This document shows, in pieces, positions 23,301-32,018 of a stretch of DNA of 64,000 nt. Both the position numbers and the translations under genes were made by a program. The notes under the pieces are model-generated. The model saw only the letters and a list, made by a program, of their open reading frames with translations, ran no database searches and was not told the origin of the DNA. The first letter of the stretch is position 1; each line of letters starts with the position of its first letter. Source of the DNA: Dendrophyllia cribrosa (lineage: Eukaryota > Cnidaria > Anthozoa > Scleractinia > Dendrophylliidae); contig JAJLRJ010000005.1 of the NCBI GenBank assembly GCA_024195265.1, forward strand, positions 19,835,536 to 19,899,535, given 5' to 3'.

Positions 23301-24438
23301 TCAACTCATTAAACTGGTCTGCATCAATGATATTTATCTCCACCTTCAAGTACTCTGCAAATCTTTTCACATCTTCCAATGTGGATCCAAAATCGTTTTC
23401 AGGAACACCGGCTTCGGCGTGTAGTTTTCTTGCCTCTGTTTTTTGCAGCAATCTCGATTTATTGAAACCATCCTTCAGTTGTGATGTTGTCCATTTGTGT
23501 TTATTCAAGTGTGCCATTGCTGTTACAATAGCCCTTGCAAGGCAAATCGAATCGGCATTCTTTATGGAAATCACTGACGTCTTTCTTGAAACATTATTCT
23601 TTGTGACTTGTAATCGCCCACTACCGCGGGGAATTTTAGTTGATTGCACTTCAATGCTGATTTCATCAAGAGGCACTTCCTTATATTCAAGAGGTCTGAA
23701 TTTTTCATAAAGTTCAAGCATTGATATTGTTCCGTTTTGAATCCTGAGATAATTTGTACTCAAGGGGCGATCCAGTTTGGCGTGATCCACAATGATTCGA
23801 ATTCTATCTCTATCTTTAAGTCCGCGCTTCCCTATGACTTTATTTAATATTTCTCTCAAGATTGCCATGGGATTCAATTCTATTGTTTTTCTATTTATTT
23901 TGATTCGGAACGTATCCATATATGTTGTAAATCTTTGATTTGAGCGTTCACCAACTAGAATTATTTCATATGGCTCAACTGGTCGCCCACGCAATTCTGC
24001 AAGCTTTTGCCTTATTTCTTTGTCTTTCAAAATTAGGTCATTGTGTTGTCGTTTGCTGTTTCTCAACTTTTTGCTTACTTTGCGAAGCTTTTTCGTCAAA
24101 CGTTTTATTTGCTTTTGTTTTGTTTTCAAATCAATCGGCTCGGGTGGAGGGGGAATCCACGCATCTTTCTGCCTTTTGGGCCTCAATTGATACTCAAGAA
24201 AAGCTTTCATGTCAGGTTTTGTCTTGATGTCTTCAAAGCCTTCCAGCCCATAATGCCTAGCCATTCCTTTCATTTCAGACAAAGTCTGCGGCGCTGGTTT
24301 CATTGGCTCAGGTTTGGCTTTATCTGCATTTAAAAGCTCAATTAATTCTGTTTTTGTTTTGGCCTTGGAACGGCCTGGTATTCTTAAATCACTTGCTAAT
24401 TTTCTCAACTCCACTACTCTCTTATTTTGAAATTCCAT
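20326..24438 (-). pseudogene. POLB: Polinton DNA polymerase B, interrupted by two frameshifts
   Basis: This is the replicative, protein-primed type family B polymerase of the element. The N-terminus (residues about 6-37) resembles a SAP-type DNA-binding helix pair, followed by a lysine-rich coiled segment, an SICLARA-containing conserved region near residue 290 and a Cys/His cluster (about 400-545). The exonuclease motifs are FYDFEC (about 560), AHNARGYDAQF (about 611) and YCRPDVDIL (about 741). A VSR-like nuclease insertion with FHGCFWHGC lies near 855, and palm motif A, VDFVSLYP, near 957. After a single-base frameshift near 21280 the frame carries motif B, KACLNSLWGKFG, and motif C, FDTDS. 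A second frameshift near 20575 precedes the last 75 codons. Length and motif order are otherwise complete. It diverges from the gene at 24510. Confidence 0.92.
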
Positions 24439-24509
24439 TTTTAATACAATATATTAAATAATAAAAAAATAAAGAAAAAAATTAAAAAAAAAGAATATAT
24501 TGTATTAAA
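24439..24509. promoter_or_regulatory. Divergent promoter region with inverted motif
   Basis: The 71-bp gap between the polymerase (leftward) and the gene at 24510 (rightward) is almost pure A/T. It carries aatacaatatatt on one side and the complementary aatatattgtatt on the other, each directly before a start codon. A symmetrical bidirectional promoter is the simplest reading. Confidence 0.6.
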
Positions 24510-25160
24510 ATGAGAAACGATTTAATCAAACTTACATTTATCAATAACAACGGAACCCTTCAAGTAACACGTGTTTTCAATTATGTTAATGAAGCGTCCA
24601 AATCTTTTAATTTAATACCGCAAACACTGAAATATGCACTCAAAATGAAAAATAAGACAATTAAAGGGAGGTGTGACAAACAAGTATTTTTAATTGAAGG
24701 ATATCTTTCCAATAAAGAGTCAATCATAATCAATTCACAAACTTTCGAAACAGCCAAAGAAGCAGCCGATTGTTTTGGTGTTACTGTGCAAACAATTTAT
24801 AAGGCTCTCAGGGAGAATAAACCTTATCTCTCAAAGAAAGATGGTTTGAAACATCTTATAAATAATAGAAAGCCAACTGAAGAACAGAAAAAAGTGATGA
24901 TATGTGTTACCAAAAATGGTCAACCGCAATGGTTCTATTCTCTAAGTGCCATTAACATTTTTTATGATAATGACATGATAATCCTACCCACGATGGGAAA
25001 TGAACCCATCCCTCTTGAGGATAGCACATTATCGTTGAAATCTCCAGATTCCACAGATTTTACAGAGTATTCCATCAAATATCCAAAGACTTATTTATTT
25101 ACAAAAGAAGAGATGTTGGCTTATCAAAAGGAATATGATAATGAAATGTCGTTTTTGTAA
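24510..25160 (+). CDS. Polinton protein with HTH/NUMOD-like repeats, possible DNA-binding regulator
   Basis: This 216-residue protein starts at an ATG in the attaaaATG context. Two stretches, FNYVNEASKSFNLIPQTLKYAL and TFETAKEAADCFGVTVQTIYKA, have the spacing of a small helix-turn-helix of the NUMOD kind, in which a helix is followed by a -V--QTIY-A recognition helix. They are linked and may be tandem domains. The C-terminal third is acidic and lacks recognisable motifs. The gene is divergent from the polymerase with 71 bp between, so it could regulate early expression or help replication; that is inference. I do not recognise a named family. Confidence 0.7.
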   Translation: MRNDLIKLTFINNNGTLQVTRVFNYVNEASKSFNLIPQTLKYALKMKNKTIKGRCDKQVFLIEGYLSNKESIIINSQTFETAKEAADCFGVTVQTIYKALRENKPYLSKKDGLKHLINNRKPTEEQKKVMICVTKNGQPQWFYSLSAINIFYDNDMIILPTMGNEPIPLEDSTLSLKSPDSTDFTEYSIKYPKTYLFTKEEMLAYQKEYDNEMSFL

Positions 25161-25192
25161 TTTTTTTATTTTTTTGTGTTTCCTAATAAAAT

Positions 25193-25825
25193 ATGAATCC
25201 GACTACAACAACCAAACTAAATCAACTAAAACTACAAGATATCACAATGTCCAAGCCAACCAAAAATAAACAATTCAAAAGTATTTCACTTCCAATCAAG
25301 GCTCCTTGCATAAGCCTGGAAGGCGAAATGAAAATTCACGAACACGATGGAGATAATTTCACTTTAGGATTAACTCTTTCCAAAGGTGATGCAAAGAAGT
25401 TTGAAACAATTGAACAGCATATTCAAAAACTGGCTAAAGAACAACAACCCGCAGTTAAGAAGCTTTCACCCAATCTTGTCCACTTTAACGAAAACGAACT
25501 TGTAATTGTCAAGGGCGAACCAAACAAACTTTATTCAAAACTATATTCCAGCTCCGCTGGCGGCTACGCCGGTTCCGTCGAAGACCATATTATTTGCCCA
25601 TTTTTCAAGCTTTTGCGTGGTAAACTATTTAAAGGTATTTGTATAACTCACCCCCGGCGAGTTTACCTTAAAAGCGATACAACTTCAATTATTATGATTA
25701 CTCAAGCAGTTCTTGTTAAAGAAATATGGGAAGAAGAAAAGAAAAAGCTTGATCCACGTAACTGGTTTGCTGAATTTGAAGATGAGGAAGCTGAGGAAGC
25801 TGAAAGCGATGAATATGAAGACTGA
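25193..25825 (+). CDS. Polinton acidic-tailed protein, candidate ssDNA-binding protein
   Basis: This is a 210-residue protein with a basic, Thr/Lys-rich N-terminus. The central part looks beta-rich, with many alternating hydrophobic and charged residues, and the C-terminal tail is strongly acidic (about 20 of the last 27 residues are Glu, Asp, Ser or Ala). A beta core followed by an acidic tail is the general plan of replication single-strand binding proteins, and the position next to the polymerase and the divergent HTH protein fits a replication role. No signature confirms it. Two in-frame ATGs occur; the first (25193) follows aataaaat, the second encodes MSKPTKNK. Confidence 0.6.
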   Translation: MNPTTTTKLNQLKLQDITMSKPTKNKQFKSISLPIKAPCISLEGEMKIHEHDGDNFTLGLTLSKGDAKKFETIEQHIQKLAKEQQPAVKKLSPNLVHFNENELVIVKGEPNKLYSKLYSSSAGGYAGSVEDHIICPFFKLLRGKLFKGICITHPRRVYLKSDTTSIIMITQAVLVKEIWEEEKKKLDPRNWFAEFEDEEAEEAESDEYED

Positions 25826-25875
25826 AAACTGAACAATTGGAATTCCATTTTTATAATCATATAACTGTGAGTTAT

Positions 25876-26169
25876 ATGGTTGTTCGTTTGAGACAAGTAT
25901 TTCTCGGAAATATCTCCTCTATCTCCATCGTAGCTAAAGAAGTGATGGTGCAAGAAGTCATTTCTCCTCAGAGTTATTTCGATGAATACGACATCGAAGG
26001 TGCCGATGATGAGGGCACTGAAGACTCCAGCTCTGCTGACTCCAGCTCTGCTGACTCCAGCTCTGCTGACTCCAGCTCTGCTGACTCCAGCTCTGCTGAC
26101 TCCAGCTCTGCTGACGTCGCATCTTTCATAGTTGACGACACAAATGATCTTTCCTGCTGCGCTAATTAA
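25876..26169 (+). CDS. Small protein with six-copy serine/alanine/aspartate repeat
   Basis: This open frame of about 97 residues from the ATG at 25876 has an N-terminal hydrophobic/Val-rich half (VVRLRQVFLGNISSISIVAKEV), then acidic residues, then six copies of a DSSSA pentapeptide encoded by a 15-bp tandem repeat (about 26023-26114). An extra non-ATG extension upstream is possible. Function is unknown. The repeat could be a flexible linker or phosphorylation-prone tail. Confidence 0.45.
   Translation: MVVRLRQVFLGNISSISIVAKEVMVQEVISPQSYFDEYDIEGADDEGTEDSSSADSSSADSSSADSSSADSSSADSSSADVASFIVDDTNDLSCCAN
26023..26114. repeat. 15-bp minisatellite, six copies
   Basis: The unit gactccagctctgct is repeated six times with essentially no divergence, indicating recent expansion. 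The same unit occurs inverted in another gene of the element at about 30560-30592. Confidence 0.95.
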
Positions 26170-26223
26170 ACCAGCGAAAATTATATATCCTGATGGTTAT
26201 ATAATTTTGTCTCTGCCAATAAA

Positions 26224-26532
26224 ATGGAAAACGATTCTGTCTCTGCCAATAAAATGGAAAACGATTATATAGCTCGTCTCTCAATTGAGCGAGATTCCAT
26301 TAAACAAATGATTGCTGAGTGGAGGGATGCTCTTAAACTCATAGCTGAGAAACCAAATCATCGTGCCACTCGCTATTATATCAACCAGCGAATCGATTCG
26401 CTGAAAAAGCTGCTGGAGGAAACTAATGTTCTGATACATACATTTCAAACAGATAAGTTTTTTAGAGATAAACACGGCTACCTCCCTCTCGCCATCGCAG
26501 CACTAAAAGAGCTTAAAGAAATGAATGTATGA
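26224..26532 (+). CDS. Small helical Polinton protein
   Basis: This is a 102-residue, highly helical, charged protein without known motifs. A 30-bp tandem duplication of ctgtctctgccaataaaatg plus ten further bases spans the start region, so there are two equivalent starts (26224 and 26254), each preceded by gccaata. The protein would begin MENDSVSANKMENDY or MENDYIARL. It could be a coiled-coil accessory factor. The family is not recognised. Confidence 0.6.
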   Translation: MENDSVSANKMENDYIARLSIERDSIKQMIAEWRDALKLIAEKPNHRATRYYINQRIDSLKKLLEETNVLIHTFQTDKFFRDKHGYLPLAIAALKELKEMNV

Positions 26533-26580
26533 ATTATCACATGGCTGACATGTAATAATTCACGTGCGCAGCTGGCTTTC

Positions 26581-27075
26581 TCATTCTTCAGATTTAGGCG
26601 TGTTAAATTTCTTGTCATATGCCGCTTCATATTTCGCCACATCCAAACACAGATCAATAATCATCTCATCCCTTATTTGCATTTCTTCGATGAATTTCTG
26701 CGAGTTAAATCTAGCGCCTCTCAAACATGTCCTCAGATCACACAAAACTTTTTCATACGTTGTGAAAGCGGTTGCGCATTTTTCAATTTTCTTCTGATAA
26801 TTCTTCGTTTCCTGATAAGTTTTCAAGCCCAAGCCTGCGCCGCTCACAACTCCTAGAATAATTGGATTCAGAGTTACGCCGCCAACAATAGTTCCAACAA
26901 CAACAAGTCCTGTTGATGCCAAAGTCAACCCCAAATCCATTTTCTTGAAGTGTTTAAACGCTCTCTTGAAGCACCAGAAACGTTTGTGATAACATCGATA
27001 GAATTGTTTTAATTCATCAACTTGCTCTTCAGAGAGATTTGGAGCAATATGATTGAAATGGAATATCTTTTGCAT
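26581..27075 (-). CDS. Polinton protein with glycine-rich membrane hairpin
   Basis: The 164-residue product begins at an ATG in the tttaaaATG context. Residues about 48-87 form a strongly hydrophobic, Gly-rich stretch (LTLASTGLVVVGTIVGGV then a turn and IILGVVSGAGLGL), able to make two short membrane helices. It is flanked by amphipathic, charged helices with several Cys. Such hairpins occur in viral proteins that act on membranes. The ATPase, fibre and this gene form a leftward cluster, so a virion or entry-related role is possible but unproven. Confidence 0.65.
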   Translation of the reverse strand: MQKIFHFNHIAPNLSEEQVDELKQFYRCYHKRFWCFKRAFKHFKKMDLGLTLASTGLVVVGTIVGGVTLNPIILGVVSGAGLGLKTYQETKNYQKKIEKCATAFTTYEKVLCDLRTCLRGARFNSQKFIEEMQIRDEMIIDLCLDVAKYEAAYDKKFNTPKSEE

Positions 27076-27101
27076 TTTAAAGTCAAGAATAATTTTTTGG
27101 C

Positions 27102-28975
27102 TTATGATGTTACTGGCGCGCTGAATGCTAATGAAAATACAATTTCATTATGATCCATCTCGTCTGTATCGTTTTTATAAATTTCAACCCATATTAAATC
27201 ACGCCCTGACAGGTTCATATCTATGTTAAATTCCTGCCGTCTTTCATCCGCTGTTGAGTGAAAGCTTTGCTGTTGAGTGACAATTCCCGTGACGTGCACT
27301 TTTACCGTCATGAGATAATGATCATTATCATCTGCAAGAACGCAACAACTGATAGTAGACAAAACACAATCATATGGCACTATGTGATATCGGCTCGCAC
27401 CGTTGAGAAAGAGGAAAGTTTTATCCTGTGATTTTTTGTAGTGAGCCGCGAGGAATGTTTTCGATTTTAATGAATGATTTAACACTTTATGGCCGTTCAT
27501 ATCCAAATCAATTTGCATTGTCATATCTCCATTTTCATAAACAAAGGGTGAATCATAAACAGAACTTTCAACATCTGATTGAAAGCCTTTGACGCCATAT
27601 ATGATCAGCTTTGCTGGGCCTTGAGCAGCTGACGACGCTGTCCCTTGCCATTTCAAATCCAGAAAGATGAATTCAGGTGGGGAAATCCGCCATTTATGCA
27701 TGTGGATGATTGATCTCGAATAAGTTGACATTTTTTTTGTTGATTGCTGATTGATATTCAGGCTTGTGCTCACAACACCAACGCTCACATTCGTCATGGA
27801 AGCGGGAAAGAATTCAATGCAAATCGTATATTCCCCTTCTGCTAGTTTAAGCATGTTGAAACCAAGTCGCCCAGAATATAAATTGGAGGAATCTTTTTTA
27901 TTGCAATTGCATAAGCTTTTTTATTGAATAAATGGGGAGAACTTGCAAAATCAGTTATTCCAAACACTAACATATCATGCCCAGCGCGGGATTCCCTCGC
28001 ATTCTCCATCAAATATCTGAATTCATCCCTCAAGTGGGAGGTTGAAGATATATGTGATTCATTGACATATTCATTGACATATTTTTTGAGTTCAGCCTCT
28101 GTTTTAGTTAGTTCCTCTACTACAGCTACTATCTTGATATTTAGTTCCTTGTCGACATATTGTTTTGATGTTGCTTCATTGAGTGCTGTTGGATCGGAAT
28201 CGTGAAGACCAATGATTTTCTCCGATCCCATATCAAGTGACCCAGTCATTGTTCCACCTGCAATGGAAAGCTTTTTGGCTGCCTCCAAATCCACATATTT
28301 TTTGTTGACTGCTTGATCGACTGCTATTGGGTCTTTCACATTATAAACAAAATTATTTCCCATATCAAGACTTGTTTCCATTGGGAATGTCTCTTTTCGA
28401 CTGAGAAAGACATTCTTAGCATCATTATATGACATCAGGTTGTTATAGTTCGCTGATAAGTCAGTATAAGTTTGTTGCTTAGATTTGACAACATTGAAAA
28501 GTTCTTTCAAATCAATGTCTTTAATGACTTCATGAGTATGTTCAGGAACATTTGGGTGGAATTTTTTCAAAGTTATCATATTAACAGCAAAAAGATCATT
28601 GTTTTCATCCGTGGTCATATTTGTGATCAGTTTCCGATTCATTTTTATTTCCCCGGGGTTAATGAGGTTTTGCCCTCGAAGGTCAAGATCCCCTGTCATA
28701 TGAGAGGAACCATCAACCTGAAGAGAATCTGCCTTGAGTTGAATCAATTTGGTATTGATCGCTGTTTCAAGAACATCAACCTGATGTTTTGTGATTGCAT
28801 CGCTATTCGCTGTTCCTTCAGCGACATTGGTCATTTTTTTGTTTTGAATATCATAATCCCCTGAAGGTGTTAACTTAAAGCCAACACCTGGCAGTCCATC
28901 TTTTCCATCTTTTCCTTTTTGGCCTCCCTGGGAGGGGATAGTCTCATCCGATAATCTTCCATTAGAATAACTCAT
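27102..28975 (-). pseudogene. Collagen-like / phage-tail-fibre-like protein split by one frameshift
   Basis: Two overlapping leftward frames (28975-27842 and 27854-27102) look like one gene of roughly 620 codons, broken in the A-run complementary to 27894-27899. The first part has a short collagen-type GQKGKDGKDGLPG segment, then repeated blocks with MTGDLDLRGQNL, MTGSLDMGSEKI and a following AVNKKYVD or ATSKQYVD, the pattern of tail-fibre/trimeric spike shafts in bacteriophage and algal viruses, and a helical segment. The second part is beta-rich and could be a C-terminal receptor-binding head. A surface fibre is the likely role. The start lies two bases from the ATPase stop, so the two were probably co-transcribed. 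The frame break could also be an assembly error in a homopolymer. Confidence 0.75.
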
Positions 28976-28977
28976 TT

Positions 28978-29613
28978 TTAAATGGGCTCATCAAAGTTTC
29001 GAGAAATGAATTTCTTCGGCTTATCAATGTAGAGGAATGAAAAAGGATTCTTAGTTGCAGTCAAATAATCTTCTTTGCTGACATTATTCTCTCGACAGAG
29101 CGCGGCAATTTCATTGTTGCTGGGGAATTCGAAGACGGCAAAATGTGAGCAATTCAAGCGGATATCTTTTGGCGTTCTGAAATAACTTTGCGAAAGATAA
29201 ATAATAGAGCAATTCTTATGCCGGCCCTGGATAAAATAATCAATCAATGGCTTTTGATTCTTTTCGCAAACAAAATCATCGAAAACAACCAGTTTTTGAT
29301 TATCATCTGACAATTCAGAAACTGGGATAATATCATCGGGACTCGCTTCAACAATTTCGTACCCAGCTTCTTTGCTGATTTGACGGAATTGTTTCAGCAG
29401 ATGCTGATATTTTGATTGGTCAAGATTTTTTGCATAGAGATAGATCTTATCATAATACAGCAGCGGGCGTAAAATCATATCCAGAAGAACATTTGTTTTC
29501 CCCGATCCTGAAGGGCCACAGATCAACATTCTGAAAGCTCGATCAGGCATGAAAGGATACAGCTGCCTGAAATTGGTGATTGGATCATTGAAATCATAAT
29601 TTGGAATCTTCAT
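28978..29613 (-). CDS. ATP: A32/FtsK-type genome packaging ATPase
   Basis: This intact 211-residue P-loop ATPase has Walker A CGPSGSGKTN (about residues 31-40) and Walker B KLVVFDDF (about 106-113), followed by the sensor-like IIYLSQSYF. Size and motif order match the DNA-packaging ATPase of Polintons, virophages and NCLDV (A32 family), which pumps the genome into the capsid. It starts in the aataaaATG context facing the gene at 29706 and is followed almost immediately by the fibre gene, as an operon-like pair. Confidence 0.93.
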   Translation of the reverse strand: MKIPNYDFNDPITNFRQLYPFMPDRAFRMLICGPSGSGKTNVLLDMILRPLLYYDKIYLYAKNLDQSKYQHLLKQFRQISKEAGYEIVEASPDDIIPVSELSDDNQKLVVFDDFVCEKNQKPLIDYFIQGRHKNCSIIYLSQSYFRTPKDIRLNCSHFAVFEFPSNNEIAALCRENNVSKEDYLTATKNPFSFLYIDKPKKFISRNFDEPI

Positions 29614-29705
29614 TTTATTATGTTATACATCTTGTTATACATCTTGTTGTACATCTTGTTATACATCTTGTTGTACACCCAAATTTATATATGATCTAAT
29701 ATAAA
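29614..29705. promoter_or_regulatory. Divergent promoter with 12-bp direct repeats
   Basis: The gap between the ATPase (leftward) and the gene at 29706 (rightward) carries about five copies of a 12-bp unit, ttatacatcttg or ttgtacatcttg, at 29623-29680. These are followed by tatatatgatctaatataaa next to the ATG. Repeats of this size between divergent genes suggest binding sites for a regulator. Confidence 0.55.
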
Positions 29706-30971
29706 ATGAGTTTATTAGAATGGCATCAAATTGCAAAAAGCAAATCTGCTTTGGGGAAGAAAATCAATTTTGTTCATGATATCATCACCCAAAAAAAGTT
29801 GAGTGAAGAGACAAGTCAAACTGGACTGGAAAAAATGTTCCGACCCATAACATCGAAATTAGATGATGTCATTGCATCGAATTTGAAACCGCAAGCCTTT
29901 AGAGTTCGGAAAAAGCAAACAGTTGAGAGACCAAACCCAGGCATAGATTATCTGCCGGAAGTCGACCCATTTGAAGTGATGGATGTTGGCGGTTTGTTTG
30001 ATGTAGATGAGTTGGATTCGGCGGCTGTTGCACCACAAGCAGAGAAACAAAGCGGACAGCCTGGCCCGTCTACGAGTTCGCTCCCACCATATGGTGACCA
30101 ACCACCTGATTATGAAAAGTTATATCCTGAATATGCTGATTTATTCCCCGGATATGCTGTGGAAACAGAAGATGAAAAAGAAGAAGGAGATGAAGATGAA
30201 GATGATGAAGATGAAGAAGATGATGAAGATGAAAAAAAGAAACATGTCATTGTTGGTAGAAAGAATGGCGCACTGTTTCAACTAGGTTTACCAACTTATT
30301 ATGAAATGGATGAACTTCTAGATGATCCAAGTTTATCACATACGCAGAAAAGAAGAATTATTGGCAAAAACGTATCAGGTGCAGTCCATAGAGAAAATCA
30401 CCTGAAAGGCCGCAAGGCAGGTATCACAAAAAAGTTCAATCGAGGTGAAATAGATGAAGAGGCAAAGAAATTATTGCATAAAAACATAGATTATCAATTT
30501 GAAGTTTTAAAGGACTACGTAGGACATTACAGTAAAAGGAGACGAGAATTTCTAGGTTCGGGAGTCAGCAGAGCTGGAGTCAGCAGAGCTGGAATTAGAA
30601 CCCGAAAAAGAAGCGGCCGCGATGTCGACGGGACAGTCCATTATTTCTCCAATCCAAAAGATCTTCTCCAGAAACTGGAAGTCATTGTTGGCTCCATCCT
30701 TGCTGGGAATACAAACATCGACATAAAACATACTGGGATTGCAATTGTCGATCATCTTCTGAAAGAAGCATTGATCAATAAATCCCAACATGAAAAGATA
30801 TATAAAAACTATTTCAGACTATTAAAATGGAAAGAGAAATTGTTTTATCATCCTACGCTGTTAAGAACGGCCGCAACAAACCTGAAAATTTCACAACAAA
30901 ATTTAATCGGCCAATTGTTTTGGAACCAAATGAACAATATGTTGTTGGGCTTAACAGAATTATCAATATGA
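29706..30971 (+). CDS. Polinton structural protein with PPxY motif and acidic tract (PX-like)
   Basis: This 421-codon frame has a helical N-terminus, then a Pro/Tyr-rich section (residues about 128-155: SSLPPYGDQPPDYEKLYPEY) with a PPDY sequence of the PPxY late-domain type. A long Glu/Asp tract (about 155-178) follows, then a basic region including GVSRAGVSRAG, from the inverted 15-bp minisatellite. The conserved module NTNIDIKHTGIAIVDHLLKE is widespread in cnidarian Polinton proteins of this position. The last 45 or so codons overlap the next gene in another frame and probably reflect a lost stop near 30827. A minor virion or assembly role is inferred from its place ahead of the capsid genes. 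Confidence 0.7.
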   Translation: MSLLEWHQIAKSKSALGKKINFVHDIITQKKLSEETSQTGLEKMFRPITSKLDDVIASNLKPQAFRVRKKQTVERPNPGIDYLPEVDPFEVMDVGGLFDVDELDSAAVAPQAEKQSGQPGPSTSSLPPYGDQPPDYEKLYPEYADLFPGYAVETEDEKEEGDEDEDDEDEEDDEDEKKKHVIVGRKNGALFQLGLPTYYEMDELLDDPSLSHTQKRRIIGKNVSGAVHRENHLKGRKAGITKKFNRGEIDEEAKKLLHKNIDYQFEVLKDYVGHYSKRRREFLGSGVSRAGVSRAGIRTRKRSGRDVDGTVHYFSNPKDLLQKLEVIVGSILAGNTNIDIKHTGIAIVDHLLKEALINKSQHEKIYKNYFRLLKWKEKLFYHPTLLRTAATNLKISQQNLIGQLFWNQMNNMLLGLTELSI

Positions 30972-31589
30972 GTTTTACATGGTATAACATCAATGCCCAG
31001 TATAATAATCAACTGATCAGGTTCTCCTCTGACGGCGGGAAAACATTTCAGGATATCGCTTTCCCCGCTGGGGTTTGGACATATTCCGAGATTAATGATT
31101 TCATTAAAAAAAAAAGCAACAGTGGTGAAATCAGCGGGAAAAGAGGATGTTTTTCCAATCAATCTGGCTTTCAACACCACAACCTTCTGAGTGACAATAA
31201 CACTAGCTGAAAATTATCAGCTGAATTTCACCCAATCAAATTTCTATGATCTTGTGGGTTTTGATAAAAAGATTCTGAAGGATGAAGTTAATGTTGGCTC
31301 CAAAGTGCCAAATTTGAGTCAAGATACTGATATGTTGAACATTCATTGTGATCTGACAAATGATTCCCTTGTGGATGGAGGAGAGACTGATATCATTTAT
31401 TCCTTTTCCACATCTGTTCTACAAGCATCATATAGTTTTACTCTTGAACCCATGAGAGTAACATTCAATCCAGTGAATAAAAACACAATAAGCTCCATTC
31501 GAATCTATATCACAGATGGGAAAAGAAGAATTGTCAACCTGAATGGAGCAGACACAGCATTCTCGCTAATATTAAAAAAGAATATATAA
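30827..31589 (+). pseudogene. Penton-like minor capsid protein, frameshifted and with a premature stop
   Basis: The N-terminal part (from the ATG at 30827, attaaaATG context) and the part from 31191 to 31589 match the single-jelly-roll minor capsid (penton) protein of Polintons. Characteristic phrases are NFTTKFNRPIVLEPNEQYVV, then QLNFTQSNFYDLVGFDKKIL, IHCDLTNDSLV and SIRIYITDGKRRIVNLNG. The frame slips in a ten-A run at 31106-31115, and an in-frame TGA sits at 31188-31190. The total length of about 250 codons is normal for the family. It would form capsid vertices with the hexon-like protein. Confidence 0.87.
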
Positions 31590-31590
31590 A

Positions 31591-31995
31591 ATGAAGGCAT
31601 ATGAATTTTCACGATATTATCATCCCAAATTAGGGAAGTTTGTTTATAAGCATAAAGGAACGGGTGTCATTTTTGATTCCATCTTTAAGCTGTTGAAAAA
31701 GATAGCGGCACCAGCTTTGAAGGCTGTATTCAAGAAAGTTGCAAAACCACTTGCGAAAAAAGCATTAGACGCAGGAATTTCTCACGCTGGGGAAAAAATA
31801 GGTAAAAAAGCGGTTGAAAAATCTGGTGATTTAATCATGAAAAAACTGGGCAATATGAGAAAAAGCCGACCTAGTGGGAGACAATCTCAATCTCGGCCAA
31901 AATCTCGATCTCAATCTCAACCAACCTTAGGAGAGAGTACTAATGATATATTGAACAGATTAATCTCTGGTCAAGGTATTCGAAAAAAAAAATAA
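31591..31995 (+). CDS. Small basic, amphipathic Polinton protein (core or pVI/pX-like)
   Basis: This 134-residue protein starts at tataaaATG, one base after the penton stop. The middle is a Lys/Ala-rich amphipathic region (LLKKIAAPALKAVFKKVAKP), and the C-terminus is Arg/Ser/Gln-rich with SRPKSRSQSQ repeats. Adenovirus- and adintovirus-type elements carry such proteins as DNA-condensing core or membrane-lytic minor capsid components. Its place between penton and major capsid supports a virion role. No precise family can be assigned. Confidence 0.65.
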   Translation: MKAYEFSRYYHPKLGKFVYKHKGTGVIFDSIFKLLKKIAAPALKAVFKKVAKPLAKKALDAGISHAGEKIGKKAVEKSGDLIMKKLGNMRKSRPSGRQSQSRPKSRSQSQPTLGESTNDILNRLISGQGIRKKK

Positions 31996-32018
31996 AATAA
32001 TACAATATATAATATAAA

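Noticed and set aside
22828..24333. Plus-strand frames of about 65-130 codons opposite the polymerase
   Set aside because: They are complementary-strand shadows of the conserved polymerase frame.
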